Assembly: GCA_019894665.1 (NCBI GenBank)
Contig: JAGXOC010000014.1
Location: forward strand, 1 to 36,851
Length of the DNA: 36,851 nucleotides
Source of the DNA: Candidatus Thorarchaeota archaeon
Lineage (GTDB): Archaea > Asgardarchaeota > Thorarchaeia > Thorarchaeales > Thorarchaeaceae
Direction: 5' to 3'
Below are positions 8,146 through 15,547 of this stretch, one piece after another. The notes beneath the pieces were generated by a model. It searched no databases, had not been told where the DNA came from, and saw only the letters and a list, made by a program, of their open reading frames with translations. Within the stretch, counting starts at the first letter, position 1, and every line of letters starts with the position of its first letter. The position numbers were made by a program, and so were the translations under genes.

Positions 8146-9306
8146 ATGAAGCTGAAGTTATGGCAAATATCATACATTGTTGGACTGGCCATTGTCCTAT
8201 CGTTGATTGTGTTGGAATTCTTCAGTTTCCATCTTCCAGAAAACACTCTTGCTATTACGGAACTTTTTGGTGGCATCTTACTCATTGCTGGATCCTGTGA
8301 GGCATTTGTACTGTCGGTTGAGGGCATTGCACATAATGCGAAAATGACGGACTATGTCGCTGGGATATATGCAAGTCTAGCAAGCACAATACCTGAGTTA
8401 GTTCTAATCGCATTCCTTCTATTTCGCGGTCAATATGAAATGGCTTGGGTACTAGCGCTGGCAACCATTTTCATGAACTCTATAGTCTTTGCACTCTACA
8501 CGTTGGTTCTTCCGAAGGATGAGGACGGTAACTACACCTTGCCTGACGCTATAATGTGGGTCGGGTCTGACCTGCTCAGTATGGGAGCTGTCATCAGTCT
8601 AGCCGTGGGTCTTTCTATGATGGTTGTGTATCTTTTCTCAATAGATGATGCGCACCTACTTTCTGCTAGAAGTCTGAGCTCGGGAGAACTCATTGTTTTT
8701 GGTTCTTGTCTCCTGGGAGTATTTGTAGCGTATCTTTACAGAATCACAAAATACTTTGGAAAATATGAACCCGATTCCGACGATCCTCTCATGACCGGTG
8801 AGGTTCATCATCCAAAGATGAGTAAACAAACTGTCCTAGTCTTCGTGGCTCTTGCATCACTTGGTGCATTGTTGGGTGGAGAGGCTCTTGCTAACTTTGC
8901 CAACTTCGCAATCGATACACTTCAATTGAACATGATTCATGCTGCTCTCTTACTTGTCATTTTCGGAGGAACTCCAGAGTACATTATAGTTGCCAGTAGT
9001 CATAGGAAGGACCAGCTTGAAATTGCCCTGTCCAATGCCTTTGGGGGAATAGTACAGGTGTTCTTCGTGATCTTTGGTTTCACACTTGTAGTAGGTGGCA
9101 TATTAGGTTGGATTACCACCGGTGGAAATGCAGTCATACCAATCGACCTAGCGTCTCTGATACTCCTGGTGTTCGCCTTCCCCTCGATGTTCATGCTTAG
9201 GGTGATGATCACTGACGATTCGAAGGTCAATGCGTTAGAATCAGTATCCATGATTGCGGTGTTTGTGATGATGCTGTATATCTTACTGGCTTATGGTATC
9301 TACTAG
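8146..9306 (+). CDS. CaCA-superfamily cation antiporter (Na+/Ca2+ exchanger-like)
   Basis: This 386-residue integral membrane protein has about ten to eleven hydrophobic helices. Two inverted alpha-repeat motifs mark the Ca2+/cation antiporter superfamily. The first repeat contains GIYASLASTIPEL, with the ion-binding Ser/Thr-x-Pro-Glu. The second contains FGGTPEYI followed by LSNAFGGI. The protein would exchange Ca2+ or another cation against Na+ or H+ at the cell membrane. The length is close to YrbG/ChaA-type members, and the loop between the halves carries an acidic patch (EPDSDDPL). The start ATG has AGGTG about ten bases upstream. The transported ion cannot be fixed from sequence. It converges on the small protein at 9340-9576. 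Confidence 0.88.
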   Translation: MKLKLWQISYIVGLAIVLSLIVLEFFSFHLPENTLAITELFGGILLIAGSCEAFVLSVEGIAHNAKMTDYVAGIYASLASTIPELVLIAFLLFRGQYEMAWVLALATIFMNSIVFALYTLVLPKDEDGNYTLPDAIMWVGSDLLSMGAVISLAVGLSMMVVYLFSIDDAHLLSARSLSSGELIVFGSCLLGVFVAYLYRITKYFGKYEPDSDDPLMTGEVHHPKMSKQTVLVFVALASLGALLGGEALANFANFAIDTLQLNMIHAALLLVIFGGTPEYIIVASSHRKDQLEIALSNAFGGIVQVFFVIFGFTLVVGGILGWITTGGNAVIPIDLASLILLVFAFPSMFMLRVMITDDSKVNALESVSMIAVFVMMLYILLAYGIY

Positions 9307-9339
9307 ACTATGGAGCCAACAGGTCTATTGTATTGTAAC

Positions 9340-9576
9340 TCAATAGTGACGATACTCGCCCAAAGTCTGGACCTTGATGATGCATTCAATGCAGACGAAC
9401 TCATCCGCATCCTTGGTGTCACCGTGCTTTATGCCGACAACATCCTCTCCAACAAAGGCGATTTGTCCTTCAGCGACAATCATCATACCCGGTCCGTAGA
9501 ATCTCATCCGTTCTCCCGACTTTGCCGCATCGAGTAACACACTCCGCAGGGTTGCATCCTTCTCGAATTCCGACAT
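9340..9576 (-). CDS. Small beta-rich protein, possibly SH3/Sm-like
   Basis: This 78-residue protein has a short N-terminal helix (SEFEKDATLRSVLLDAA) followed by alternating hydrophobic strands (RMRFYGPGMMIV, GQIAFVGEDVVGI, FVCIECIIKV). The pattern looks like a small barrel such as an Sm- or SH3-like domain, but no family is certain. It contains one CIEC pair near the end. The plus-strand ORF 9310-9537 across it has no comparable character. The strand is also supported by a ribosome binding motif (GAGGAGAT) upstream on the minus strand, though at a long spacing (about 13 bases). A perfect palindrome overlaps that motif. Function is unknown. Confidence 0.6.
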   Translation of the reverse strand: MSEFEKDATLRSVLLDAAKSGERMRFYGPGMMIVAEGQIAFVGEDVVGIKHGDTKDADEFVCIECIIKVQTLGEYRHY

Positions 9577-9587
9577 GTACTAATCTA

Positions 9588-9605
9588 TATCTCCTCTAGG
9601 AGATA
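9588..9605. promoter_or_regulatory. Perfect 8+2+8 palindrome, possible operator
   Basis: TATCTCCT-CT-AGGAGATA is a perfect inverted repeat located 12-29 bases upstream of the minus-strand ATG at 9576. It overlaps the presumed ribosome binding site of that gene. It could be a dimeric repressor site, or a small hairpin that masks translation initiation. Confidence 0.4.
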
Positions 9606-9752
9606 AGTGCTTCTTACTATTTTCTTAATCGAACATTAAAATATCACAAATATGAAAAAGGGTGATTTCCTGAAGAATTTCAAAAAATGCCATTTCACAA
9701 TGCTCTTAACTAACTATAGTGAATTATACTTGAGTTTCATGGAGTTGATTCA

Positions 9753-10031
9753 ATGAAGTATATCATGTTCTGGGAATACGATTCTGGAGATCATAATGCG
9801 GTCATGGATAAATTGAAGGAATTTCGAGACATAGTAAAGAAAGATCCTGAACAACATGCAAAGTTCATCTCAAAGAACTTTACGATGGTTGATGGGCCTG
9901 AAGGCTTCCAGCTTGTGGAGACTGATGATGCGGAGCATCTCATCAAGATTACCCGTTATTATCTTCCGGAAGTCAGTTTTAGATTCGCACCCATTGTAGA
10001 ACTTGAGACCGTCGATCAGAAAGTCAATTAA
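9753..10031 (+). CDS. DUF3303-like small protein
   Basis: This 92-residue protein begins MKYIMFWEYD, the usual opening of DUF3303-type proteins, which are small ferredoxin-like alpha/beta folds with a conserved Trp near the start. The middle reads like a helix, two strands (GFQLVETDD) and a helix, ending with RFAPIVELE. Its biochemical role is not known. GGAG lies nine bases upstream of the ATG, and a TATA-like GAATTATAC sits about 25-33 bases upstream, so the leader should be very short. A strong hairpin with a T-run follows the gene, so it is probably monocistronic. Confidence 0.72.
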   Translation: MKYIMFWEYDSGDHNAVMDKLKEFRDIVKKDPEQHAKFISKNFTMVDGPEGFQLVETDDAEHLIKITRYYLPEVSFRFAPIVELETVDQKVN

Positions 10032-10064
10032 TTCAGTGTGCGTTGCATTCACAAAAAGAGCAAG

Positions 10065-10097
10065 GTGGTGCATCCCCTTAGGAGATGCTCCACTTTT
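10065..10097 (+). terminator. Hairpin plus T-run between convergent genes
   Basis: A 13-base arm (10065-10077) pairs with 10081-10093 at 11 of 13 positions around a three-base loop and is followed by TTTT. It lies 34 bases after the DUF3303-like gene and just before the stop of the convergent KBL gene, so it may terminate both transcripts. Confidence 0.6.
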
Positions 10098-10102
10098 GAA
10101 TC

Positions 10103-11293
10103 TTAGATGATGCCCACTTGTTTTCCGACCTTCTCGTATGCTGCTAGCGCAATATCTAGCTGTTCCATTGATAGACCGGAGGTCATCATGTTTCGAATCC
10201 TTGCCTTGTCACGAGCAACCATTGGGAATACGATAGGTAGGGCGAGAATGCCTTCCTTGAACAAACCGTCACTCAGGGCAACTGCTTTTGAACTCTCACC
10301 GGTCATTGCTGGAATGATCGGCGTCTGACTAAATCCAGTATCAAAGCCCATCTGTTGGAGACCCTTTACAAAGTACTCTCTGTTCTCCCAGAGATTCTTG
10401 ACGTGGTGTTCTTCGGTCTCAAGAATATCAATTGCTGCAATGCAAGCAGCCGCAGTTGCTGGGGGATGTGAACCGCTTAGGAGCCATGACCTGCTCTTGT
10501 TCAGAGCATAGTTCACCATGTCTCGACTTCCTGCAACATGACCTCCCATTACTCCAAATGCTTTTGAGAAGGTCCCCATCTCAAAATGGACTTGCTTGTG
10601 AGTCAAATTGAAGTGGGATACGATTCCTCTTCCACCCTTACCAAGGACTGCTTCACCGTGTGCATCGTCGACATAGATCATAGCGCCGTGAGGCTCTGCT
10701 GCCTTGACAACACCGTCCAGTGGAGCGATATCTCCATCCATACTGAAGACTCCGTCCGTGATGACGAGCATCTTTTTGGGATTCTCTTTTTCAGCATCGG
10801 CGAGAACTCTTTCAAGATCTGCAACATTATTGTGCTTGTACACGAAACGTTTAGCCTTGGTCAGACGGACTCCATCAATAATACTGCCGTGATTCAACTC
10901 ATCGGAGATGATCGCATCTTCCTTAGTGACAAGTTGGGGTATCAGACCCTCGTTTGTTGTGAAACCAGCACTGTAAGTGAGAGATGCTTCGGCACCCTTG
11001 AAGTTGGCTAATCTGCGCTCTAACTCTAGGTGAATGTCCATGGTTCCAGCAATTGCTCGAACTGACCCAGAACCGACTCCATGGGACTTTATTGCCTCTA
11101 GAGCCGCTTCCTTCATCTTTGGATTGTTGCTCAAGTTGAGGTAGTTATTGCTACAAAGCATGATTACCTCTTTACCATCAATCTTTGCGATGGGTGTTGA
11201 AGGACCTTGCAGTTCCCTGATTTTCCAGTCAAAATTCTGTTCAACGAGTTTGTTGTACTCGTCTCTCATCCAGCCTGTTGGGTCCCTAGTCAT
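10103..11293 (-). CDS. kbl: 2-amino-3-ketobutyrate CoA ligase / alpha-oxoamine synthase
   Basis: This fold-type I PLP enzyme is 396 residues from the ATG at 11293, exactly the usual KBL length. KBL splits 2-amino-3-ketobutyrate with CoA into glycine and acetyl-CoA, the second step of threonine breakdown. Visible features are SNNYLNL near residue 50, the PLP-contacting YVDDAHGEAVLG block (207-218), and the Schiff-base Lys244 in GTFSKAFG. The ORF track extends 23 residues upstream, but GGTGA five bases before 11293 decides the shorter start. The related alpha-oxoamine synthases BioF and HemA are possible alternatives. Residue patterns favour KBL, and no biotin or heme genes are present. No threonine dehydrogenase is in the window. 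Pirin lies upstream on the same strand. Confidence 0.88.
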   Translation of the reverse strand: MTRDPTGWMRDEYNKLVEQNFDWKIRELQGPSTPIAKIDGKEVIMLCSNNYLNLSNNPKMKEAALEAIKSHGVGSGSVRAIAGTMDIHLELERRLANFKGAEASLTYSAGFTTNEGLIPQLVTKEDAIISDELNHGSIIDGVRLTKAKRFVYKHNNVADLERVLADAEKENPKKMLVITDGVFSMDGDIAPLDGVVKAAEPHGAMIYVDDAHGEAVLGKGGRGIVSHFNLTHKQVHFEMGTFSKAFGVMGGHVAGSRDMVNYALNKSRSWLLSGSHPPATAAACIAAIDILETEEHHVKNLWENREYFVKGLQQMGFDTGFSQTPIIPAMTGESSKAVALSDGLFKEGILALPIVFPMVARDKARIRNMMTSGLSMEQLDIALAAYEKVGKQVGII

Positions 11294-11396
11294 AATCTTC
11301 ACCGCGAATGTTAATGGTATAGTGCCCCTCAATTTTGGGCCGTACACACAAACGGGGGCCAAATTTTCGACTATATATGCCCTTCGTTTCGTGCGA

Positions 11397-12266
11397 CTAA
11401 TCGTGTTTGATAAATGTACCCTCTCGATATTCTTGGAATGCTAGGTCAAGTTCCTCTCTGTTGTTCATTACGATGGGTCCGTACCAAGCAATTGGTTCTC
11501 CAATTGGCATTCCTGATACTAACAGGAATCGAAGTTGGTTTTCTCCTGCCTTGGCAATTATCTGGTCACCATCCTCGAACAACACAAGATGGTCTGATTC
11601 GATGAGCTGCTTCTTGTCTTCATCGAAGTATCCATTACCTTCGAATACAAACGCAAAGACTGTGTGTCCTTTCTTCACAGAATGAGTGAACTCCTTACCA
11701 GGAGGCACGATTACATCCATATACTCTGGGTCCGTGACAATCTTAGTGACTGGTCCACAAGTTCCATTTAATTTGCCGCAGATGATCCTTACCGTAGCAC
11801 CACTCTCTGTAACAATTTCAGGTATCTCTGATTCTTTGACATCTTGGTAGCGCGGATGCATCATCTTGTCTGACTTGGGTAGATTCGCCCATAGTTGAAA
11901 ACCCATCATCATACCATTCGACCGGTCGGGCATCTCTTGATGGATGATTCCACTTCCAGCAGTCATCCACTGAACATCTCTTGATTCAATAGAGCCGCTG
12001 TTACCAAGACTATCCTCATGCTTCACCCGACCCTCTATCATGTATGTGATAGTTTCAATTCCTCTATGAGGGTGCCAGGGAAATCCCTTCATGTAGTCGT
12101 CAGGATTGTCAGAACCAAAATGATCAAGGAGAAGGAATGGATCCATGAGGGCTGTTTCTCTGTGTCCGAAGACACGCTTCAGCCGAACTCCAGCACCTTC
12201 CATTGTTGGCTGGCTTTTGATAAAAATCTTAATTCGTCGAATTTCAGCCACTTTATTGTACTCCAT
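11397..12266 (-). CDS. Pirin family protein
   Basis: This 289-residue bicupin has the conserved pirin N-domain. It shows MDPFLLLDHF (41-50), GFPWHPHRGIET with metal ligands His65 and His67, and GSGIIHQEMP with His109 and Glu111. The C-terminal cupin ends with the typical GEPIAWYGPIVMN block. Pirins bind iron or another metal; some have quercetin 2,3-dioxygenase activity and others act as redox-linked regulators, so the cellular role is open. The minus-strand upstream region is AT-rich (ATATTGTG...TTAAATT), with no clear ribosome binding site before the ATG, so a leaderless or near-leaderless mRNA is plausible. It lies 103 bases upstream of kbl. Confidence 0.93.
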   Translation of the reverse strand: MEYNKVAEIRRIKIFIKSQPTMEGAGVRLKRVFGHRETALMDPFLLLDHFGSDNPDDYMKGFPWHPHRGIETITYMIEGRVKHEDSLGNSGSIESRDVQWMTAGSGIIHQEMPDRSNGMMMGFQLWANLPKSDKMMHPRYQDVKESEIPEIVTESGATVRIICGKLNGTCGPVTKIVTDPEYMDVIVPPGKEFTHSVKKGHTVFAFVFEGNGYFDEDKKQLIESDHLVLFEDGDQIIAKAGENQLRFLLVSGMPIGEPIAWYGPIVMNNREELDLAFQEYREGTFIKHD

Positions 12267-12333
12267 TGAATTGATAATTACAATAGGATAATATTCACAA
12301 TATTGAATTTAAGTATTGTATCAGTGGCAACAA

Positions 12334-12561
12334 TCACTGATATTGATGCAATAACTTCTGAGACTCGTTGACAACCTTCTCTCTATCTTCCATGTGTATG
12401 AAGAACATGGAGTGAAAACAATCAACGCAAATGTAAGCTTGATGAATTACTGAGTTGAATAGACCAAAGAAGGATCTAACAGCATCATAAGGACCGATTA
12501 TATTCACTGAACCACAATTGTGACATTTCTTCGGACCCCTCATGTTTTTATCTTCAACCAT
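12334..12561 (-). CDS. Zinc-ribbon mini-protein
   Basis: A 75-residue protein is predicted from the ATG at 12561. That start is chosen because GGTGAT, a close match to the archaeal anti-SD, lies six bases upstream; the track's start at 12591 adds ten residues without such support. Two CxxC knuckles are visible, CHNCGSVN and ICVDCFHS, separated by about 30 residues. They probably bind one zinc ion in a zinc-ribbon fold. A helical tail with charged residues follows (MEDREKVVNESQKLL). Similar ribbons bind nucleic acids or proteins, but no specific family is recognised. It is divergent from the short-chain dehydrogenase, with 78 bases between starts. Confidence 0.7.
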   Translation of the reverse strand: MVEDKNMRGPKKCHNCGSVNIIGPYDAVRSFFGLFNSVIHQAYICVDCFHSMFFIHMEDREKVVNESQKLLHQYQ

Positions 12562-12639
12562 GCATATATCACCATTGTAGCAAGTAGACATGAAGCTAGA
12601 AAAACCTCTTCATTGAAAATAACTCTGGAAAGGAATACT

Positions 12640-13344
12640 ATGAAGAAACGGATTCTGATAACAGGTGCTTCAAGCGGAATTGGAGAAGCAATTGCTCTCG
12701 AGATGGCTCCTGAGGGTCATACATTCTATCTTACTGGTAGGAATGAAGAACGACTGAAGATGGTGTGCAAGAAAGTCAAGTCTCTGGGCGGTAAGGTATT
12801 CCTTGGAGTTGGAGATGTCTCTAGTGAAGAGTCGGTAGACACCCAATTTTCAGAAGCAGAAGCCATGATGGGTGGTGTGGATGTACTGGTAGCAAACGCG
12901 GGTGTGGGTCACTTCGGAAATTTGGAGGACATGACAGTTTCTCAGTTTGACGAGCAATTCAACACGAATGTCCGAGGCGTGTTCCTGTGGATGAGAAAGG
13001 TCCTGCCTGGAATGAAGTCCCGAAACACAGGACAGGTCATCGTGACCTCCTCAAACCTGGGGCTGCATACTTCACCTAGGACAAGCATCTATTCTGGCAC
13101 CAAGCATGCAGTCCAAGCTATGGTCTGGTGTCTGAGGTCAGAGCTGAGGGGAACGATGGTAAAAGCTGCGACGATTAACCCCGGCTCAGTTTCGACTCCT
13201 TGGTTTGATGGGAAGGAAGTCAATCGAAACAATATGCTCACTGCATCAGATGTAGCGAAGGCTGCCAAGCTCATCATTGACCAAGATGAGACTAGCAACA
13301 TCGATCACATCCTATTGCATCCTGGGCGAACACAAGCGTCTTAG
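12640..13344 (+). CDS. Short-chain dehydrogenase/reductase (SDR)
   Basis: This 234-residue Rossmann-fold oxidoreductase shows the cofactor motif TGASSGIG (residues 8-15), the structural NAG (VANAGVGH) and a catalytic Tyr151-x-x-x-Lys155 in YSGTKHA, preceded by serines in VTSSNLGLH. The arginine in LTGRNEERL after beta-2 suggests NADP(H) preference. Classical SDRs reduce or oxidise carbonyl/alcohol groups, and the substrate is not evident. The track's start at 12520 is rejected because AAAGGAATACT precedes the ATG at 12640 and the Rossmann strand begins right there (KKRILITG). It converges on the creatininase-family gene with a three-base gap. Confidence 0.93.
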   Translation: MKKRILITGASSGIGEAIALEMAPEGHTFYLTGRNEERLKMVCKKVKSLGGKVFLGVGDVSSEESVDTQFSEAEAMMGGVDVLVANAGVGHFGNLEDMTVSQFDEQFNTNVRGVFLWMRKVLPGMKSRNTGQVIVTSSNLGLHTSPRTSIYSGTKHAVQAMVWCLRSELRGTMVKAATINPGSVSTPWFDGKEVNRNNMLTASDVAKAAKLIIDQDETSNIDHILLHPGRTQAS

Positions 13345-13347
13345 AGG

Positions 13348-14115
13348 TTACATTTTCCCAATTTCTTTGATGAAGCTCACTAGACGTTCAAGAACCAAGT
13401 CTGCAATGAGCTTGCCTTTCTCCTTCGTAGCCTTCGTGGAATATCCAACAACACCTGATTCAGTTATCTCCTTGAAACTATATGATACAGTTGCACGTGG
13501 TGGTGGCGCGAGTCCATCCGGAATAATGAAGCCTGGTACCAGTACTTTTCCGGGCTCATCAACTCTCTTGTCCTCCAGAACTCGTTGACCCAGATACCAA
13601 GCAACGGAAGTTTCCATGTCACATGCATGATATACAGGTGGAGTGACTATTTCTTTGATCTTATCTCCTGCCATATCATACCAATTCAAATGGTAGACCT
13701 TTGCATCGATGTTACCATGCATATCATGCAGAGCATTTGAGATTGCAGTTTCATTTCCGCCGTGACCATTGACAATTACAATTTTCTTAAACCCATGCTG
13801 AGCAAGGGAGTGACAGATATCCGCAATCATGCTTGACAGAGTCAACTCACTGAGCGTGATTGTCCCCTTGAACTCCATATGATGTGGAGAGAATCCAAAG
13901 GTGATTGGTGGAGTAACCACAACTTTGTGATTATCCCAGACCGTTTCAGCAGTTTTGTGTGCAAACTGTGTTGCAATGAAATGATCCGTACTCACAGGAA
14001 GTGCGGGTCCGTGTTGTTCAGTGGAACCAAGAGGGACAAGTGCGATATCACAATCTTCAAGCCTCTTCTCGACCTCTTGCCAGGTCATATTTGCTAGTAG
14101 ATATTCTTTCTCCAT
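13348..14115 (-). CDS. Creatininase-family amidohydrolase
   Basis: This 255-residue metal-dependent hydrolase of the creatininase family has the metal-binding signature GSTEQHGPALPVSTDH (30-45, with Glu33, His35 and Asp44), the FGFSPHH block, and VNGHGGNE with further ligands. Archaeal relatives include the FAPy deformylase ArfB of flavin/F420 biosynthesis, while bacterial relatives act in mycofactocin maturation or creatinine use. The sequence alone does not choose, but ArfB-like function is reasonable in an archaeon. GAGGT sits six bases before the ATG. The YhhN-like gene is just upstream on the same strand, with a nine-base gap, so they probably share a transcript. Confidence 0.88.
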   Translation of the reverse strand: MEKEYLLANMTWQEVEKRLEDCDIALVPLGSTEQHGPALPVSTDHFIATQFAHKTAETVWDNHKVVVTPPITFGFSPHHMEFKGTITLSELTLSSMIADICHSLAQHGFKKIVIVNGHGGNETAISNALHDMHGNIDAKVYHLNWYDMAGDKIKEIVTPPVYHACDMETSVAWYLGQRVLEDKRVDEPGKVLVPGFIIPDGLAPPPRATVSYSFKEITESGVVGYSTKATKEKGKLIADLVLERLVSFIKEIGKM

Positions 14116-14124
14116 GGACAGACC

Positions 14125-14871
14125 TCATTCTTCACTACCGAACATAGGTGAAAGATGAATTATCATCTGACCCAAGAGGTATGTTACACCCACCGCTTCT
14201 ATGCCACTGAGGAAACCACCATCATTCAGGATTTTGTATCCTAGGATGTAATCCGATATGAAGAACAACAGAAAGCCTATGATTAAGCAAAGACTGAAGA
14301 TTTTTGGGAAGTTATCAAACCACTTTGTTATACTGAATACAAGAGACGAGGTCAGGAAAATCCCATAGCCAAACAACCCAATACTGATTATCATATCAGC
14401 TGGATTGTACAGAGTGAAAAAGAAGAGGATAAAGACCCCCGCAATGCTCACAATCCAAATTGCTAGATTTCGAGTGATTAGTTTTGGAGACTCACTTCGC
14501 AGCAGTAGTGATGAGCGGTCTCTTAGCGCAAATATGTAAATCACATGTCCCATCATGAAGAAGAGAACTCCGTTGATGAGACTCTCTCCGGGGATTATGT
14601 AGAACACTCCTGCCATTAGGAGGTCTGCAAAGAAACAGACAAACATTGCAATGAACATTAGTAACCCGAAACGAGACCAATTAGCATCGTTTTTCTTGTC
14701 AATATAATTGACCAAAGCTAGAACTACAATCATCGCAGAACCAGAAAGGAAGATCCAATTCGGCGAAAATAGACCCACAAAAACTTGAACCATCACGACT
14801 GTAGATAAGATTGCTAACACAATCAACAATCGCAGGATTCCAAGTGGTGTTTTCCATGAAGTATTTGACAC
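14125..14871 (-). CDS. YhhN/TMEM86-like membrane protein
   Basis: This 248-residue protein has about eight transmembrane segments. Family-type motifs are visible: a helix with FFADLLMA, then MGHVIYIFAL, and later FFISDYILGYK and TYLLGQMIIHLS near the C-terminus. The eukaryotic member TMEM86 is a lysoplasmalogenase that cleaves the vinyl-ether bond of lysoplasmalogens; the function in archaea, whose lipids are isoprenoid ethers, is unknown. The start is GTG at 14871, preceded at eight bases by GAGGTG. It heads a probable two-gene unit with the creatininase-family gene. Confidence 0.78.
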   Translation of the reverse strand: MSNTSWKTPLGILRLLIVLAILSTVVMVQVFVGLFSPNWIFLSGSAMIVVLALVNYIDKKNDANWSRFGLLMFIAMFVCFFADLLMAGVFYIIPGESLINGVLFFMMGHVIYIFALRDRSSLLLRSESPKLITRNLAIWIVSIAGVFILFFFTLYNPADMIISIGLFGYGIFLTSSLVFSITKWFDNFPKIFSLCLIIGFLLFFISDYILGYKILNDGGFLSGIEAVGVTYLLGQMIIHLSPMFGSEE

Positions 14872-14977
14872 TCAGCATTCACCTCAATGAGTTAAATATC
14901 ATTAGACAATCTGGTGAATGTTAAGGATTCCGGCTCTGATGAACCACCTTTATCAGAGGAACTTACACAGACTAGGT

Positions 14978-15547
14978 ATGTACACAGGAGAACTTGTCCG
15001 TCTTCGTGCGCTAGAGATGTCAGACCTCGATGACATTCTGAAATTCTATAACACCCTTGAATTGAGAAGGTTCCTAGGTCCGCCGATTGTCAGGTCTAGA
15101 AAGTTTATTGAACAGTGGTTGCACAAGGTTTCAATTTGGAATCCTTGGAACGATGGGCATCTCTATCTCGCTGTTGAGGAGAAAGAGACTCAGGACTTCC
15201 TTGGCATCGCCCGATTGGAAGATATCAAGTTTCCACACAATCGAACAGAATGCGGGATCTCAATCTACAATCCCGAGAAGCGAGGGAAAGGATACGGGAC
15301 TGATGCGATGCTTGTACTGCTTGGTGTTGGGTTTTACATCCTCGGTCTGAATAGCATCTATCTTGACACTATGGAGGACAATGAGCGGTCGATTCAAGTC
15401 TATGAGAAAATCGGATTCAAACGAGTTGGACTTCTCCGTGAGACAGAATTCATGGATGGAGCACACAAGGGTCTTCTAATCATGGACATCCTTCAAAAGG
15501 AGTTCGTAGAGAAATATCCTGATGGTACGTTCAAAGACCCTCAGTAG
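14978..15547 (+). CDS. GNAT N-acetyltransferase, RimJ/RimL type
   Basis: About 189 residues are predicted from the ATG at 14978. The protein opens with the family-typical MYTGELVRLRAL and contains the acetyl-CoA loop RGKGYGTDA (the R-x-x-G-x-G/A motif), ERSIQVYEKIGF before the last strand, and GLLRE. RimJ/RimL-type enzymes acetylate protein N-termini or small amines; the target here is unknown. Upstream ATGs at 14918 and 14939 are possible. A TATA-like TTAAATAT at 14891-14898 places initiation near or after 14918, which argues against the longest form. The last 17 bases overlap the convergent MFS gene. Confidence 0.85.
   Translation: MYTGELVRLRALEMSDLDDILKFYNTLELRRFLGPPIVRSRKFIEQWLHKVSIWNPWNDGHLYLAVEEKETQDFLGIARLEDIKFPHNRTECGISIYNPEKRGKGYGTDAMLVLLGVGFYILGLNSIYLDTMEDNERSIQVYEKIGFKRVGLLRETEFMDGAHKGLLIMDILQKEFVEKYPDGTFKDPQ

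Noticed and set aside
9310-9537. Plus-strand 75-residue ORF opposite the small gene at 9340-9576
   Set aside because: It lacks coherent protein character; the minus frame looks like a folded small domain and has an upstream ribosome binding motif.
10586-11011. 141-residue plus-strand ORF within kbl
   Set aside because: It is the antisense of a conserved PLP-enzyme core, hence a shadow.
12520-12639. N-terminal extension of the SDR in the ORF track
   Set aside because: The Rossmann strand begins at 12640 and a good ribosome binding site precedes that ATG; the extension overlaps the divergent zinc-ribbon gene.
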